NCBI GenBank assembly: GCA_021107945.1
Contig: JAIORV010000182.1
Coordinates: forward strand, 1 to 35,303
DNA: 35,303 bases
Source of the DNA: Vulcanimicrobiota bacterium
GTDB lineage: Bacteria; Vulcanimicrobiota; JAJTBE01
Direction of reading: 5' to 3'
Position 1 is the stretch's first letter. Each line of letters begins with the position of its first letter. Both the position numbers and the translations under genes were made by a program. Below are positions 17,245-24,466 of this stretch, piece by piece. The notes under the pieces are model-generated. The model saw nothing but the letters and a program-made list of their open reading frames with translations. It had not been told where the DNA came from and did not search any database.

Positions 17245-17607
17245 GGATCTGCATGCTCGTATTCCGTGGGAATACAGGAAAAATTACCCAAAGGCAGCAA
17301 ATTGAAAGTTGTCCCAAAATTAGGACAGTTCAAACACAGGAAGATCAAACCTGTTTATTTAGATTAATAGATGTCATGAAATCGAATATCAATTGTATTA
17401 TCTCTGTGTCCTCTATTGTTGATATAATTCCCAAAAATGCATTTGAGATCTTGTAATTACCGTATTGTGGCTTTTTACCGGGGCATAAAATCAAATCGGA
17501 GAATGCCTGAAATTTAATGCGATTAATTGGCAGTGAACCCTCATATATAATTAATTTCTCTGCGCCCTCCGCGATCTCTGCGGTTAATTTAAAGCATTAT
17601 GGAACAA
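17245..17607. other. Convergent gap with dispersed repeats
   Basis: No credible gene; a 71-codon open frame at its left end is partly repeat sequence. A 52-base stretch at 17431-17482 recurs at 35251-35302. A CTCTGCG array sits at 17560-17585 just behind the S41 protease stop. Confidence 0.5.
17431..17482 (+). repeat. 52-base dispersed repeat, copy 1
   Basis: About 43 of 52 positions match 35251-35302, including AATTACCGTATTGT and TTTTTACCGG. Both copies follow a short CTCTGTG or TTGTTCGCC array, and both stand downstream of a rightward gene. Confidence 0.7.
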
Positions 17608-19020
17608 CTACTTCCTCGACATCTTTCTTTTCAGGTATCTTAATGCTTTTTGAAGCTGGATGTCTTTCTTGCCACCCATATAAATGGGATCCATCTTTAC
17701 TTTGATATCGGGATTGATTCCCTTTTTGTTAATGTCGCGCCCTTTTGGGGTCAGGTAATGTGCCGATGTATATTTAATCGCCCCTCCGCCCTTTACGGGA
17801 TAAATCGTCTGTACCGAGCCTTTCCCGAATGTCTTTGCCCCTATCAGGACTCCCTTCCCCAGATCCTGCATACAACCGGCGGTTATCTCCGATGCACTTG
17901 CACTATATTCATTTACAAGTATAACGAGGGGGAGTGTTTCGCGATTATAATCATACGACTTGTTAGCATCGCGGTTCCCCTTCCTGTAATTGACAACCGA
18001 GGTTATCACAGTCTCGGGATCGACAAAATGACTGCATACATAAACCGCCGCCCTGATATATCCACCGCCGTTATTTCTGAGGTCAAGCACAAGAGCCTTT
18101 GCTCCGCCTCTGTGCAGCTTGATCAGGGCATTCTCGAACTCTCCCTTTGTAGTTTGCCCGAAGAACCGGAGTCTTATATAACCTATGTTTCCTATCAATT
18201 TTTGCTTTAAACTGCTGACAACTATGTTCTTCCTCTTTATCTTCACATCAAAAGGACTTTTCACATTCCTTCGCCGGATCGTGAGGATTACTTCACTCCC
18301 TATAGCTCCCCTTATTCGTGACGAAGCTGAATCCATACTCATGCCCCTTGTTGAGACACCGTTTATCCTGAGTATATAATCCCCGGGCTTCAATCCTGCC
18401 TTATATGCGGGGGTTCCTTCGATAGGCTCCACCACCATTAACTTCTTTTTCGCCTTCCTGTCCATCTCCATGAATATTCCAATCCCTGAAAATCCCCTCG
18501 AATTCAGTTGCTCCTGAAGAATATGGAATTCCTTTTTGTCCATCGCTACCGTATATGGGTCATCATAAGTTTTTTGAATCACCTTTGCCATACCCTTGAG
18601 AGCGGCATCCACAATCACCTGCTCGTTAAACTCCCCACCATATATCATGAGGATTTTATTGTATTCTTTCCCAAATGCCCTCAAGTTCGCCTCCGGGGTT
18701 CTCTCGTCCAATATGGGATCCTTCAGCCCGCTTACATCCTGCCTCTTTAGTTTTAGATAATCCTTGATACCCTTAAGCGCGCCTCTCATCAGGCTGTTTG
18801 TGTCAACCTCGCTGATATACTCGTCCCTGAGAATCTGAAGTACCTTGTAGATTTCCCTGATACCCGCTTCGTTGCGGTATTCATCGTCGGAATCGCTCTT
18901 TGCAAGGAGAACTTCAGGCTTAATTGCCCTGGAAGCGAATGCGGGATTAACATATGAGATTGTGATGAATATCGCAACTACTAACAGCGCGATAATTGAT
19001 AAATTGACCCTTTTTTTCAT
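17608..19020 (-). CDS. C-terminal processing peptidase, S41 family (CtpA-like)
   Basis: 470 residues with an N-terminal membrane anchor or signal peptide (about 5-29, ending NPAFA). An alpha-helical N-terminal region precedes a PDZ domain at about 170-260 (GIGIFMEMD, GTPAYKAGLKPGDYILRINGV). The S41 core has VLDLRNNGGGYIRAAVYV, the nucleophile motif NEYSASASEITAG and the general-base Lys motif TFGKGSVQT. Members cut periplasmic proteins near their C-termini, often for envelope quality control. GGGAGG 7 bases before ATG marks the start. It has the standard Ser-Lys dyad and length, so it is probably active. Substrate unknown. Confidence 0.93.
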   Translation of the reverse strand: MKKRVNLSIIALLVVAIFITISYVNPAFASRAIKPEVLLAKSDSDDEYRNEAGIREIYKVLQILRDEYISEVDTNSLMRGALKGIKDYLKLKRQDVSGLKDPILDERTPEANLRAFGKEYNKILMIYGGEFNEQVIVDAALKGMAKVIQKTYDDPYTVAMDKKEFHILQEQLNSRGFSGIGIFMEMDRKAKKKLMVVEPIEGTPAYKAGLKPGDYILRINGVSTRGMSMDSASSRIRGAIGSEVILTIRRRNVKSPFDVKIKRKNIVVSSLKQKLIGNIGYIRLRFFGQTTKGEFENALIKLHRGGAKALVLDLRNNGGGYIRAAVYVCSHFVDPETVITSVVNYRKGNRDANKSYDYNRETLPLVILVNEYSASASEITAGCMQDLGKGVLIGAKTFGKGSVQTIYPVKGGGAIKYTSAHYLTPKGRDINKKGINPDIKVKMDPIYMGGKKDIQLQKALRYLKRKMSRK

Positions 19021-19784
19021 TTCTATCCTCCCGGATTAATTATGGAAACCGTCGAAGTGGTCGAAATCATTAAGAATAATGTCCGAATTTCCAATTACTT
19101 TATAATAAATATATAGTATTTTATGAAAATATCAATACATAACCTAAAATGCCAGTTATATTGCTTTGTGGGAGAAAGTTCTCAGCTTTAAGCCGCTGAA
19201 GCGGCTTGTTGTAAAGCTGCCTCCCCTAAGCCGCTTCAGCGGCTTGACTATGAAGAAACCCGCTTCGCAATCAGGGGGTGTGGATGAAACACTTCTAAAA
19301 TAAAGTTTTTCCCCAGATAACTAGCATATTGAGTTACATAATATTTCATTCTATAATAATCAGTCGATTTACTTCTTGTTTTATTCCGATCGTCGATCTT
19401 TCTCAAACAACACCTGTTGCATTTCAGACCGGAACAACCTTCCTGTCAATAGTTTCTTTATTACTCAAACATATTCCTTTTCGTGACATGTCATTGTTAA
19501 GTTTTGTCGAATATGTTGTTCGGGCAATAAAGGAAAAACTCTTCTTGAGATGTATATAAAGATCAGACGGTTGTCCCCGGCGGACCGGTTGATGGCGTTT
19601 TATTTTCATGGGAGTATAGCATCAGGACCCACGCAAGTGTCATTCTGAACGTAACGATTAGTCTCATAGCCACGCCATTTCAGGAAGAGATCCCCCACTT
19701 CGTTCAGGATTTCATACCAAACCATTACCGATAAGAAATGCGTAACTCCCGAATGTTATACAAGAGAAAAACGGGAGGCGAAAT
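19021..19784. other. 764-base gap between S41 protease and GH13 genes
   Basis: Promoter region for both divergent genes. It contains the paired palindromes at 19190-19245 and a degenerate element with TCATTCTGAACG ... AGAGATCCCC ... CTTCGTTCAGGAT (19639-19710), related to the TCATCCTGAGC family at 33.25 kb. Open frames of 61 and 76 codons near 19330-19610 lack SD sites and recognisable sequence; I do not call them. Confidence 0.45.
19190..19245. repeat. Inverted pair of 18-bp perfect palindromes
   Basis: AAGCCGCTGAAGCGGCTT at 19190-19207 and its reverse complement form AAGCCGCTTCAGCGGCTT at 19228-19245, 20 bases apart. Each can fold alone, with loop GA or TC, or with the other. The CTGAAG core recurs in hairpins at 1248-1261, 4309-4322 and about 32970. 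Confidence 0.85.
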
Positions 19785-21905
19785 ATGAAAAACATCCAGA
19801 GATATCTAACAGCTTTCATCATCATCTGTTTAATGTTCACAGTATTTACGGCAAGTCAGGCTAATGCAGAAAAGGACGATTACATAAAATGGCTCGAAGT
19901 TCGCTCCATGCTATACCAGGCAAAGCAGTTGGAGAAAGGGGTCTCCGGCAAAGGGATTCAATGGAGGCATCCTTATGCAAGGCCTCAACCTGACAAGGCA
20001 TGCAAAACCGCACCGGCATGGTTTACCGCATACCCCGCTGCAACCGTAACCAGGCAAGGGGAATCGATTATCCAGACACTGGGAAGCGAGAAGATGTGGG
20101 AGACTTTCCAGGAAATCGGAATCCAGGCAATGCACCCGGGACCGCTAAAAAGAGCCGGCGGAATCACGGGAAGAAAGTATTCGCCGACCGTTGACGGTGG
20201 ATTCGACCGGATAAGCTTGAATATGGATCCACTGTATGGAACTGAGAATCAATATATTCAAATAGTAAAGACAGCGGCAAAGCACTCTGCGGTAATTATT
20301 GCCGATGTCATACCGGGACATACCGGCAAAGGAGCCGACTTCAGACTTGCAGAACGCAATTACAAGGATTATCCCGGCATATATCATATTGTTGAAATTA
20401 ATAAAGAGGACTGGAAGATCCTGCCCGGTGTGCCTGAAGGTAATGACATCGTCAATCTCCAGGTTGAAGCTGTGGAGAAGCTTAAAAAGAAAGGGTATAT
20501 TGTGGGGCAACTCCAGAGGGTGATTTTCTATGAGCCCGGCGTGAAGGATACAAACTGGAGCGCAACCGGCGTTATAAAAGGAGTCGATGGAAAAGACAGG
20601 AGATGGGTGTATCTCCACTATTTCAAGACGGGTCAGCCCACATTGAATTGGCTGGATCCCTCATTCGGTGCGGACAGGCTTCTTGCAGGCGATATAATAC
20701 AATCGATTAATGTATCCGGGGTGAAGTTCCTCAGGCTTGATGCAAACGGATTCCTGGGTGTCGAGATTGAGCCCGGCAAGGAAAAGGCCTGGTCGGAGGG
20801 ACATCCCCTTTCGGTCAATGCATGCGATATGCTTGCAATGATGACACGAAAATTGGGTGGATTCACATTCCAGGAATTGAACCTGTCCATCGGTGATATA
20901 AAGTGGTTCTCGGAAAACGGACCAGACCTGTCATACGATTTTATCACAAGGCCCGCATTCTGCCATGCGCTGATAACAGGCGACGCGGAATTCCTGAGAC
21001 TTTGCCTCCATCTTATGAAAGAATACGAGATAAAGCCTATATCGCTGATTCATGCAATGCAAAATCATGATGAAATAACATACGAGTTAGTTCACTTTTC
21101 CACCTATCCCGACAAAAAGTTCAAGTTTCATGGGAAGGAAATGAAGGGATCGGATCTGAGAAAGCTTATAATCGGGCAGATGAAATCAAAAATAACCGGT
21201 AAAAAAGCTCCATATAACAAACTTTCCGGGAACGGACTCTGCACAACAATGGTGGGGCTTTGCTCGGCTTCGCTGGACATAAAAGATCCTTATAAAATGA
21301 CCCCGGAGGAGAAGGAAAAGGTCAAAAACGCGCATCTCCTGATGGTGATGTACAACGCAATGCAACCCGGCGTATTTGCCATATCGGGATGGGATCTCGT
21401 CGGTGCGTTACCGCTTCATGAAGATCAGATCAAGGAGAAGGTCGCCGATGGCGATTATCGCTGGGTGAACCGTGGCGCATACGACCTGATGGGAGTGAAT
21501 CCGGATGCAAAGAAATCCCTCACCGGTTTACCTTGTGCGCAAATGCTTTACGGGAACCTTCCTGAGCAGTTGAAGGATAAAAACTCATTTGCATCAAGAC
21601 TGAAAAAACTACTTGCAGTAAGGAAGAAATACAAGATTCATATATCGGAGCAAATAGCCATTCCGACACCGAAAAATACCGGCGTGGTAATAATGGTTCA
21701 CAAGCTCCCCGGAAACGGCGATATCGAGATCACCGCCATAAACTTCGGCAGAAAACCCGCCGATGAGAAAATTAGGCTTGATGTTTTAAAGAAGAAATCA
21801 TGCGTAAACCTTTTAAGCGAAAAGAGCGAGGGTAAAGCGGGAGATGACGGTGTATTTGAGTTGAAGCTGGAAAGTCTCCAGGGTAAGGTGCTGTTGTTCA
21901 GGTAA
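19785..21905 (+). CDS. Secreted GH13 family enzyme, trehalose synthase-like (GH13_33 type)
   Basis: 706 residues. The signal peptide is 1 to about 28, with cleavage likely after SQANA. The protein follows the pattern of stand-alone proteins annotated as maltose alpha-D-glucosyltransferase: PAWFTAYPAATVTRQGES, the Ca/active-site-region VIIADVIPGHTGKGADFR, the nucleophile motif FLRLDANGFLG (about 314), the general acid in FTFQELNLSIG (about 363), and QNHDEITYEL (about 427). GH13 enzymes act on alpha-glucosidic bonds by a retaining double displacement. The export signal is odd for a trehalose synthase, which normally works in the cytoplasm on maltose. GGGAGG lies 8 bases before ATG. The last 31 codons are duplicated at 22546-22638. 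The exact reaction is not certain. Confidence 0.85.
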   Translation: MKNIQRYLTAFIIICLMFTVFTASQANAEKDDYIKWLEVRSMLYQAKQLEKGVSGKGIQWRHPYARPQPDKACKTAPAWFTAYPAATVTRQGESIIQTLGSEKMWETFQEIGIQAMHPGPLKRAGGITGRKYSPTVDGGFDRISLNMDPLYGTENQYIQIVKTAAKHSAVIIADVIPGHTGKGADFRLAERNYKDYPGIYHIVEINKEDWKILPGVPEGNDIVNLQVEAVEKLKKKGYIVGQLQRVIFYEPGVKDTNWSATGVIKGVDGKDRRWVYLHYFKTGQPTLNWLDPSFGADRLLAGDIIQSINVSGVKFLRLDANGFLGVEIEPGKEKAWSEGHPLSVNACDMLAMMTRKLGGFTFQELNLSIGDIKWFSENGPDLSYDFITRPAFCHALITGDAEFLRLCLHLMKEYEIKPISLIHAMQNHDEITYELVHFSTYPDKKFKFHGKEMKGSDLRKLIIGQMKSKITGKKAPYNKLSGNGLCTTMVGLCSASLDIKDPYKMTPEEKEKVKNAHLLMVMYNAMQPGVFAISGWDLVGALPLHEDQIKEKVADGDYRWVNRGAYDLMGVNPDAKKSLTGLPCAQMLYGNLPEQLKDKNSFASRLKKLLAVRKKYKIHISEQIAIPTPKNTGVVIMVHKLPGNGDIEITAINFGRKPADEKIRLDVLKKKSCVNLLSEKSEGKAGDDGVFELKLESLQGKVLLFR

Positions 21906-21990
21906 CCTTTTTCCCACTTCCATACACCACGGAGGCACAAAGAACACATAGGACACGGAGTTTTTATGATTTTCGAAAAATAGGGGAAAA

Positions 21991-22538
21991 ATGGGGACAG
22001 CGCCCTATTTATCTGAAATATTTTCAGAGATCACAGGAGCGCTAAATGGCGTCATTACTTGATTAAAGCACATGTTGAAAATTATAAAACTAGGGACAGC
22101 CCCCTATTTATCAAAATATCCTTTATATATAAACATTCTAAAAGACCTGATAATAAAGTTATAAAAAGGGGGACAGCCCCCTATTATTTTCGAGAGATGT
22201 GAAGCGGGAAACGGGAGGTTGGAAGCAGGAGGTTGTATAAAACTAGGGACAGCGCCCTATTTATTAAAATATCCTTTATGTATAAACTTTCTAAAAGACC
22301 TGATAATAAAGGGATTCTGCAGTTTAAAAATGGGGACAGCGCCCTATTTTTCTGAAATATTTTCAGAGATCACAGGAGCGCTAAATGGCGTCATTACTTG
22401 ATTAAAGCACATGTTGAAAATTATAAAACTAGGGACAGCCCCCTATTTATTAAAATATCCTTTATATATAAACTTTCTAAAAGACCTGATAATAAAGGGA
22501 TTCTGCAGTTATAAAAAGGGGGACAGCCCCCTATTATT
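21991..22538. repeat. Array of two repeat blocks with GGGACAG hairpins
   Basis: A 100-base block X is present at 21991-22090 and 22330-22429. A block Y of about 90-110 bases is present at 22091-22190, 22244-22329 and 22430-22538. Blocks begin and end with small hairpins of type AGGG-ACAGCG-CCCT or GGGGG-ACAG-CCCCC followed by ATT. X also holds CTGAAA-TAT-TTTCAG. No open frame is credible. A GCGGGAAACGGGAGG purine stretch (22204-22218) interrupts the array. Confidence 0.85.
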
Positions 22539-22545
22539 AGACCTT

Positions 22546-22638
22546 TTGAGCGGAAAAAGCGAAGGTAAGGCGGGAAATGACGGTGTATTTGAATTGAAGC
22601 TGGGAAGTCTCCAGGGCAAGGTGCTTTTGTTCAGGTAA
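22546..22638 (+). pseudogene. Duplicated 3' scrap of the GH13 gene
   Basis: Translates to a 31-residue peptide differing from the real C-terminus of the GH13 protein at three places, and keeps the stop codon. The match continues past the stop: AACCTTTTTCCCAC follows in both, and a CACGGAG array follows that (21910-21960 against 22640-22694). No start or SD precedes it, so it is a remnant of a duplication. Confidence 0.85.
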
Positions 22639-22726
22639 CCTTTTTCCCACCTTGTTTTCACTACGGAGGTACAAAGAACACGGAGGACACGGAGATTTAA
22701 TGATTTTAAATAGGGACTCAAACCTC

Positions 22727-22882
22727 GTAGCTCAAACCTTTAGGTTTGCCAATTTGTTTGCCACCCGATAATCCAAACAATAACGTATGTTTGATGATTT
22801 GTCACAATGTTGAGCGGTACGTTTTGAATGGTGTTTTGCTACATTTATCGGGATTATTGGCGGGTTTAAAAACCCGCGCTAC
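22727..22882. repeat. Inverted pair of GTAG-foot hairpins (REPIN-like)
   Basis: Left, plus strand: GTAGCT, stem CAAACC, loop TTTA, stem GGTTTG (22727-22748). Right, minus strand: GTAGC, stem GCGGGTTT, loop TT, stem AAACCCGC (22882-22860). The interval holds nothing recognisable. Confidence 0.65.
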
Positions 22883-22885
22883 GTT

Positions 22886-22990
22886 ATCCATCCTCCGACC
22901 TCTGGCCTCCGACCTCCGTCATCCGTTATCCATCTTCCGGCCTCTGACCTCTGATCTCCGTCTTCCGCCCTCCGGCATCCGTTACCCGTC
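22886..22990. repeat. CTCCGAC/CTCCGTC degenerate array
   Basis: About a dozen near-copies of a 7-10 base pyrimidine-rich word (CCTCCGACC, CCTCTGGCC, CATCCGTTATC). The same filler follows REP-like elements at 1657, 26192 and 30160, and is part of the insertion at 6704-6756 in reverse. Confidence 0.7.
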
Positions 22991-23022
22991 CATTTGTTAA
23001 TAAGATGTTAACATGAAATATA

Positions 23023-23050
23023 TTGCACAATTGCAGTCCTTGTGTAATAA
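23023..23050 (+). promoter_or_regulatory. Possible sigma70 promoter for the glycine-rich gene pair
   Basis: TTGCAC at 23023-23028 and TAATAA at 23045-23050 with a 16-base spacer, about 70 bases before the start codon. A small CGGGATAACCCG palindrome sits between it and the SD. Matches are moderate only. Confidence 0.35.
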
Positions 23051-23118
23051 TTATATTAGTGATTTTATAAGTAATGGCAATAACGGGATAACCCGATAAA
23101 TTTTAGGAGGTGTGGAGA

Positions 23119-23637
23119 TTGGACGCAGTAAATAAAGTCCAAACGGGCGCACAGATGATACCTGCAAAAGCGGTGAAATCTGCGCCCAAACAGGAGCCTG
23201 TAGCCGAGCCGAAGGATTCCTTTATGGGTACAATCGGCAAGGAAGCAAAGAGCATGGCTCTCAAGGTTGGGAACATTACATCATCCAGCGTGGGAGGCGC
23301 TCTTGGTATTGCCGGACTGACCGTCGGTTTATACGCCGGTGCGGCAGGTGGAGCGATATTCTTGGGTGCGCTGGGAGCGGGCATAGGTCCGGTGCTGGCG
23401 GCAGTCAGCACGAAAGGACTGCTTTCCTTCCTGGGCACATCATTCGCCACAACAGGCTTTATGGCAAAGGTGGGTATAGCCATGGGCGGTGTCGCCACAG
23501 GAATCGGAGCTTTCCAGATCGCCCGCAAGTCAGCGGAATTGGTAGGCAAAGTTCCCGGCATGTTAATCGGAGGAGCGATTGGATTGGTCAGCGGAACGAT
23601 CAAAGCTGTCGAGAATAAACTGGGAGGTGGAGAATAA
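23119..23637 (+). CDS. Glycine-rich hydrophobic protein, first of an overlapping pair
   Basis: 172 residues from TTG at 23119, chosen because AGGAGG ends 8 bases before it; the GTG at 23110 overlaps that SD. A polar N-terminus (DAVNKVQTGAQMIPAKAVKS) leads to a long Gly/Ala-rich region with several possible membrane-inserting helices and glycine-zipper spacing (VGGALGIAGLTVGLYAGAAG, ALGAGIGPVLAAV, GMLIGGAIGLVSG). There is no signal peptide. The stop overlaps the next start (TAATG). I do not recognise a family. The pattern resembles pore-forming or membrane-scaffolding glycine-zipper proteins, which is a comparison of composition only. Confidence 0.78.
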   Translation: MDAVNKVQTGAQMIPAKAVKSAPKQEPVAEPKDSFMGTIGKEAKSMALKVGNITSSSVGGALGIAGLTVGLYAGAAGGAIFLGALGAGIGPVLAAVSTKGLLSFLGTSFATTGFMAKVGIAMGGVATGIGAFQIARKSAELVGKVPGMLIGGAIGLVSGTIKAVENKLGGGE

Positions 23638-24059
23638 TGGATAAGATTTCAGGATCAGCACAGGGTGGATATCCGGCCGTACAAAATCAGCCCGAGGTAA
23701 AAGCGCAGGAAGAGGTTGCTACTCCCGTACCACAGGATACCGTTTCCATAAGCAAGGGCAAGAAAAAGAAAAGCGGTCCCATTTCCAAGATATTCTCGAC
23801 CATAACCAGCGGCGTCGGACTTTCCAGCGGCGTAATAGGTGGAGGACTTCTTGGAGCCGCTGTGGGAACAAGCGGAAGCTTGCTCACCGGTTTGTTGGCA
23901 AAGAGTGTAACTATGGCAGCTCTTACCTCCGCCGGAATGACCGGTGGGATTGTCGGCGCAATTGCGTTTGGAGTCGCCGGGGCATATGGCGGATGGAAAA
24001 TGTCCGAGATGGTTGTCAACAGTGCGAAATGGGTAAAGAATAAGATTACGGGTAAATAA
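23637..24059 (+). CDS. Glycine-rich hydrophobic protein, second of an overlapping pair
   Basis: 140 residues. ATG overlaps the previous stop by one base, with GGAGGTGG 9 bases upstream, so translation is coupled. A disordered N-terminus (about 1-48, containing VPQDTVSISKGKKKKSG) precedes a hydrophobic glycine-zipper domain (GVIGGGLLGAAVGTSGS, AGMTGGIVGAIAFGVAGAYGG). The basic amphipathic C-terminus is SAKWVKNKITGK. It is built like its neighbour but not obviously homologous in detail. A two-component membrane-active pair is possible. No immunity or export gene is adjacent, and no leader with a double-glycine site is seen. Confidence 0.78.
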   Translation: MDKISGSAQGGYPAVQNQPEVKAQEEVATPVPQDTVSISKGKKKKSGPISKIFSTITSGVGLSSGVIGGGLLGAAVGTSGSLLTGLLAKSVTMAALTSAGMTGGIVGAIAFGVAGAYGGWKMSEMVVNSAKWVKNKITGK

Positions 24060-24112
24060 TTATCCGCAAACCTGTTCTTAGTTTAGATTCGTTAGACAAA
24101 TTCGAAATATTT

Positions 24113-24153
24113 TAAAAATCAGTCAACATCAGCAACATGTGGGCTGATTTTTT
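24113..24153 (+). terminator. Probable terminator of the glycine-rich gene pair
   Basis: An AAAAATCAGTC arm pairs with GGGCTGATTTTT around a 16-base loop, ending in a T run, about 55 bases after the stop. The large loop lowers confidence. Confidence 0.6.
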
Positions 24154-24274
24154 TATACCCAAAACCCACTATTTTTCTGCCATTTTTCTGCCATTTTTCT
24201 GATAATAGATGACAAAAAAAGATAACAAATGCAAAACCCCCCGAAATCAAAAAACCCCACTCCAATAATGAAAG

Positions 24275-24367
24275 TGGCGGGAGTGAAAAGGAGTCGAACC
24301 TTCCAGGGGTGTTAAGTCCCTCAACGGTGTTGAAGACCGCGGGAGCCACCGGGCCCCATCCACTCCC
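24275..24367 (-). tRNA. selC: tRNA-Sec (anticodon UCA)
   Basis: Folds as a bacterial selenocysteine tRNA of 93 bases. The 8-bp acceptor stem is GGGAGTGG with TCACTCCC, followed by G73 and an encoded CCA. A 6-bp D stem (GGGGCC with GGCTCC) closes a short loop. The anticodon arm is GCGGT-CTTCAAC-ACCGT with TCA central. A long variable arm (AGGG/CCCT) precedes a T arm with loop TTCGACT. The 8-bp acceptor, 6-bp D stem and long extra arm are the features that set tRNA-Sec apart from other UCA-like or serine tRNAs. It decodes in-frame UGA with SelA, SelB and SelD, none of which is encoded here. Confidence 0.95.
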
Positions 24368-24466
24368 GTGAGTGAACAACAATGTTCTTACATTTTTGAT
24401 AAAACCCTGCTCTAATACCGGAGGTGGGAAGCGAAAGGTGAGAAACGGGATCCGCCATCCTTATTT

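Noticed and set aside
17241-17456. 71-codon frame overlapping the end of the lipoprotein gene
   Set aside because: No SD, poor composition, and its second half is repeat sequence.
19329-19609. Short frames on both strands between the S41 protease and GH13 genes
   Set aside because: No SD, no recognisable sequence, overlapping each other; probably chance.
21991-22538. CRISPR array or insertion sequence
   Set aside because: Blocks are near-identical without unique spacers, and no transposase frame is present.
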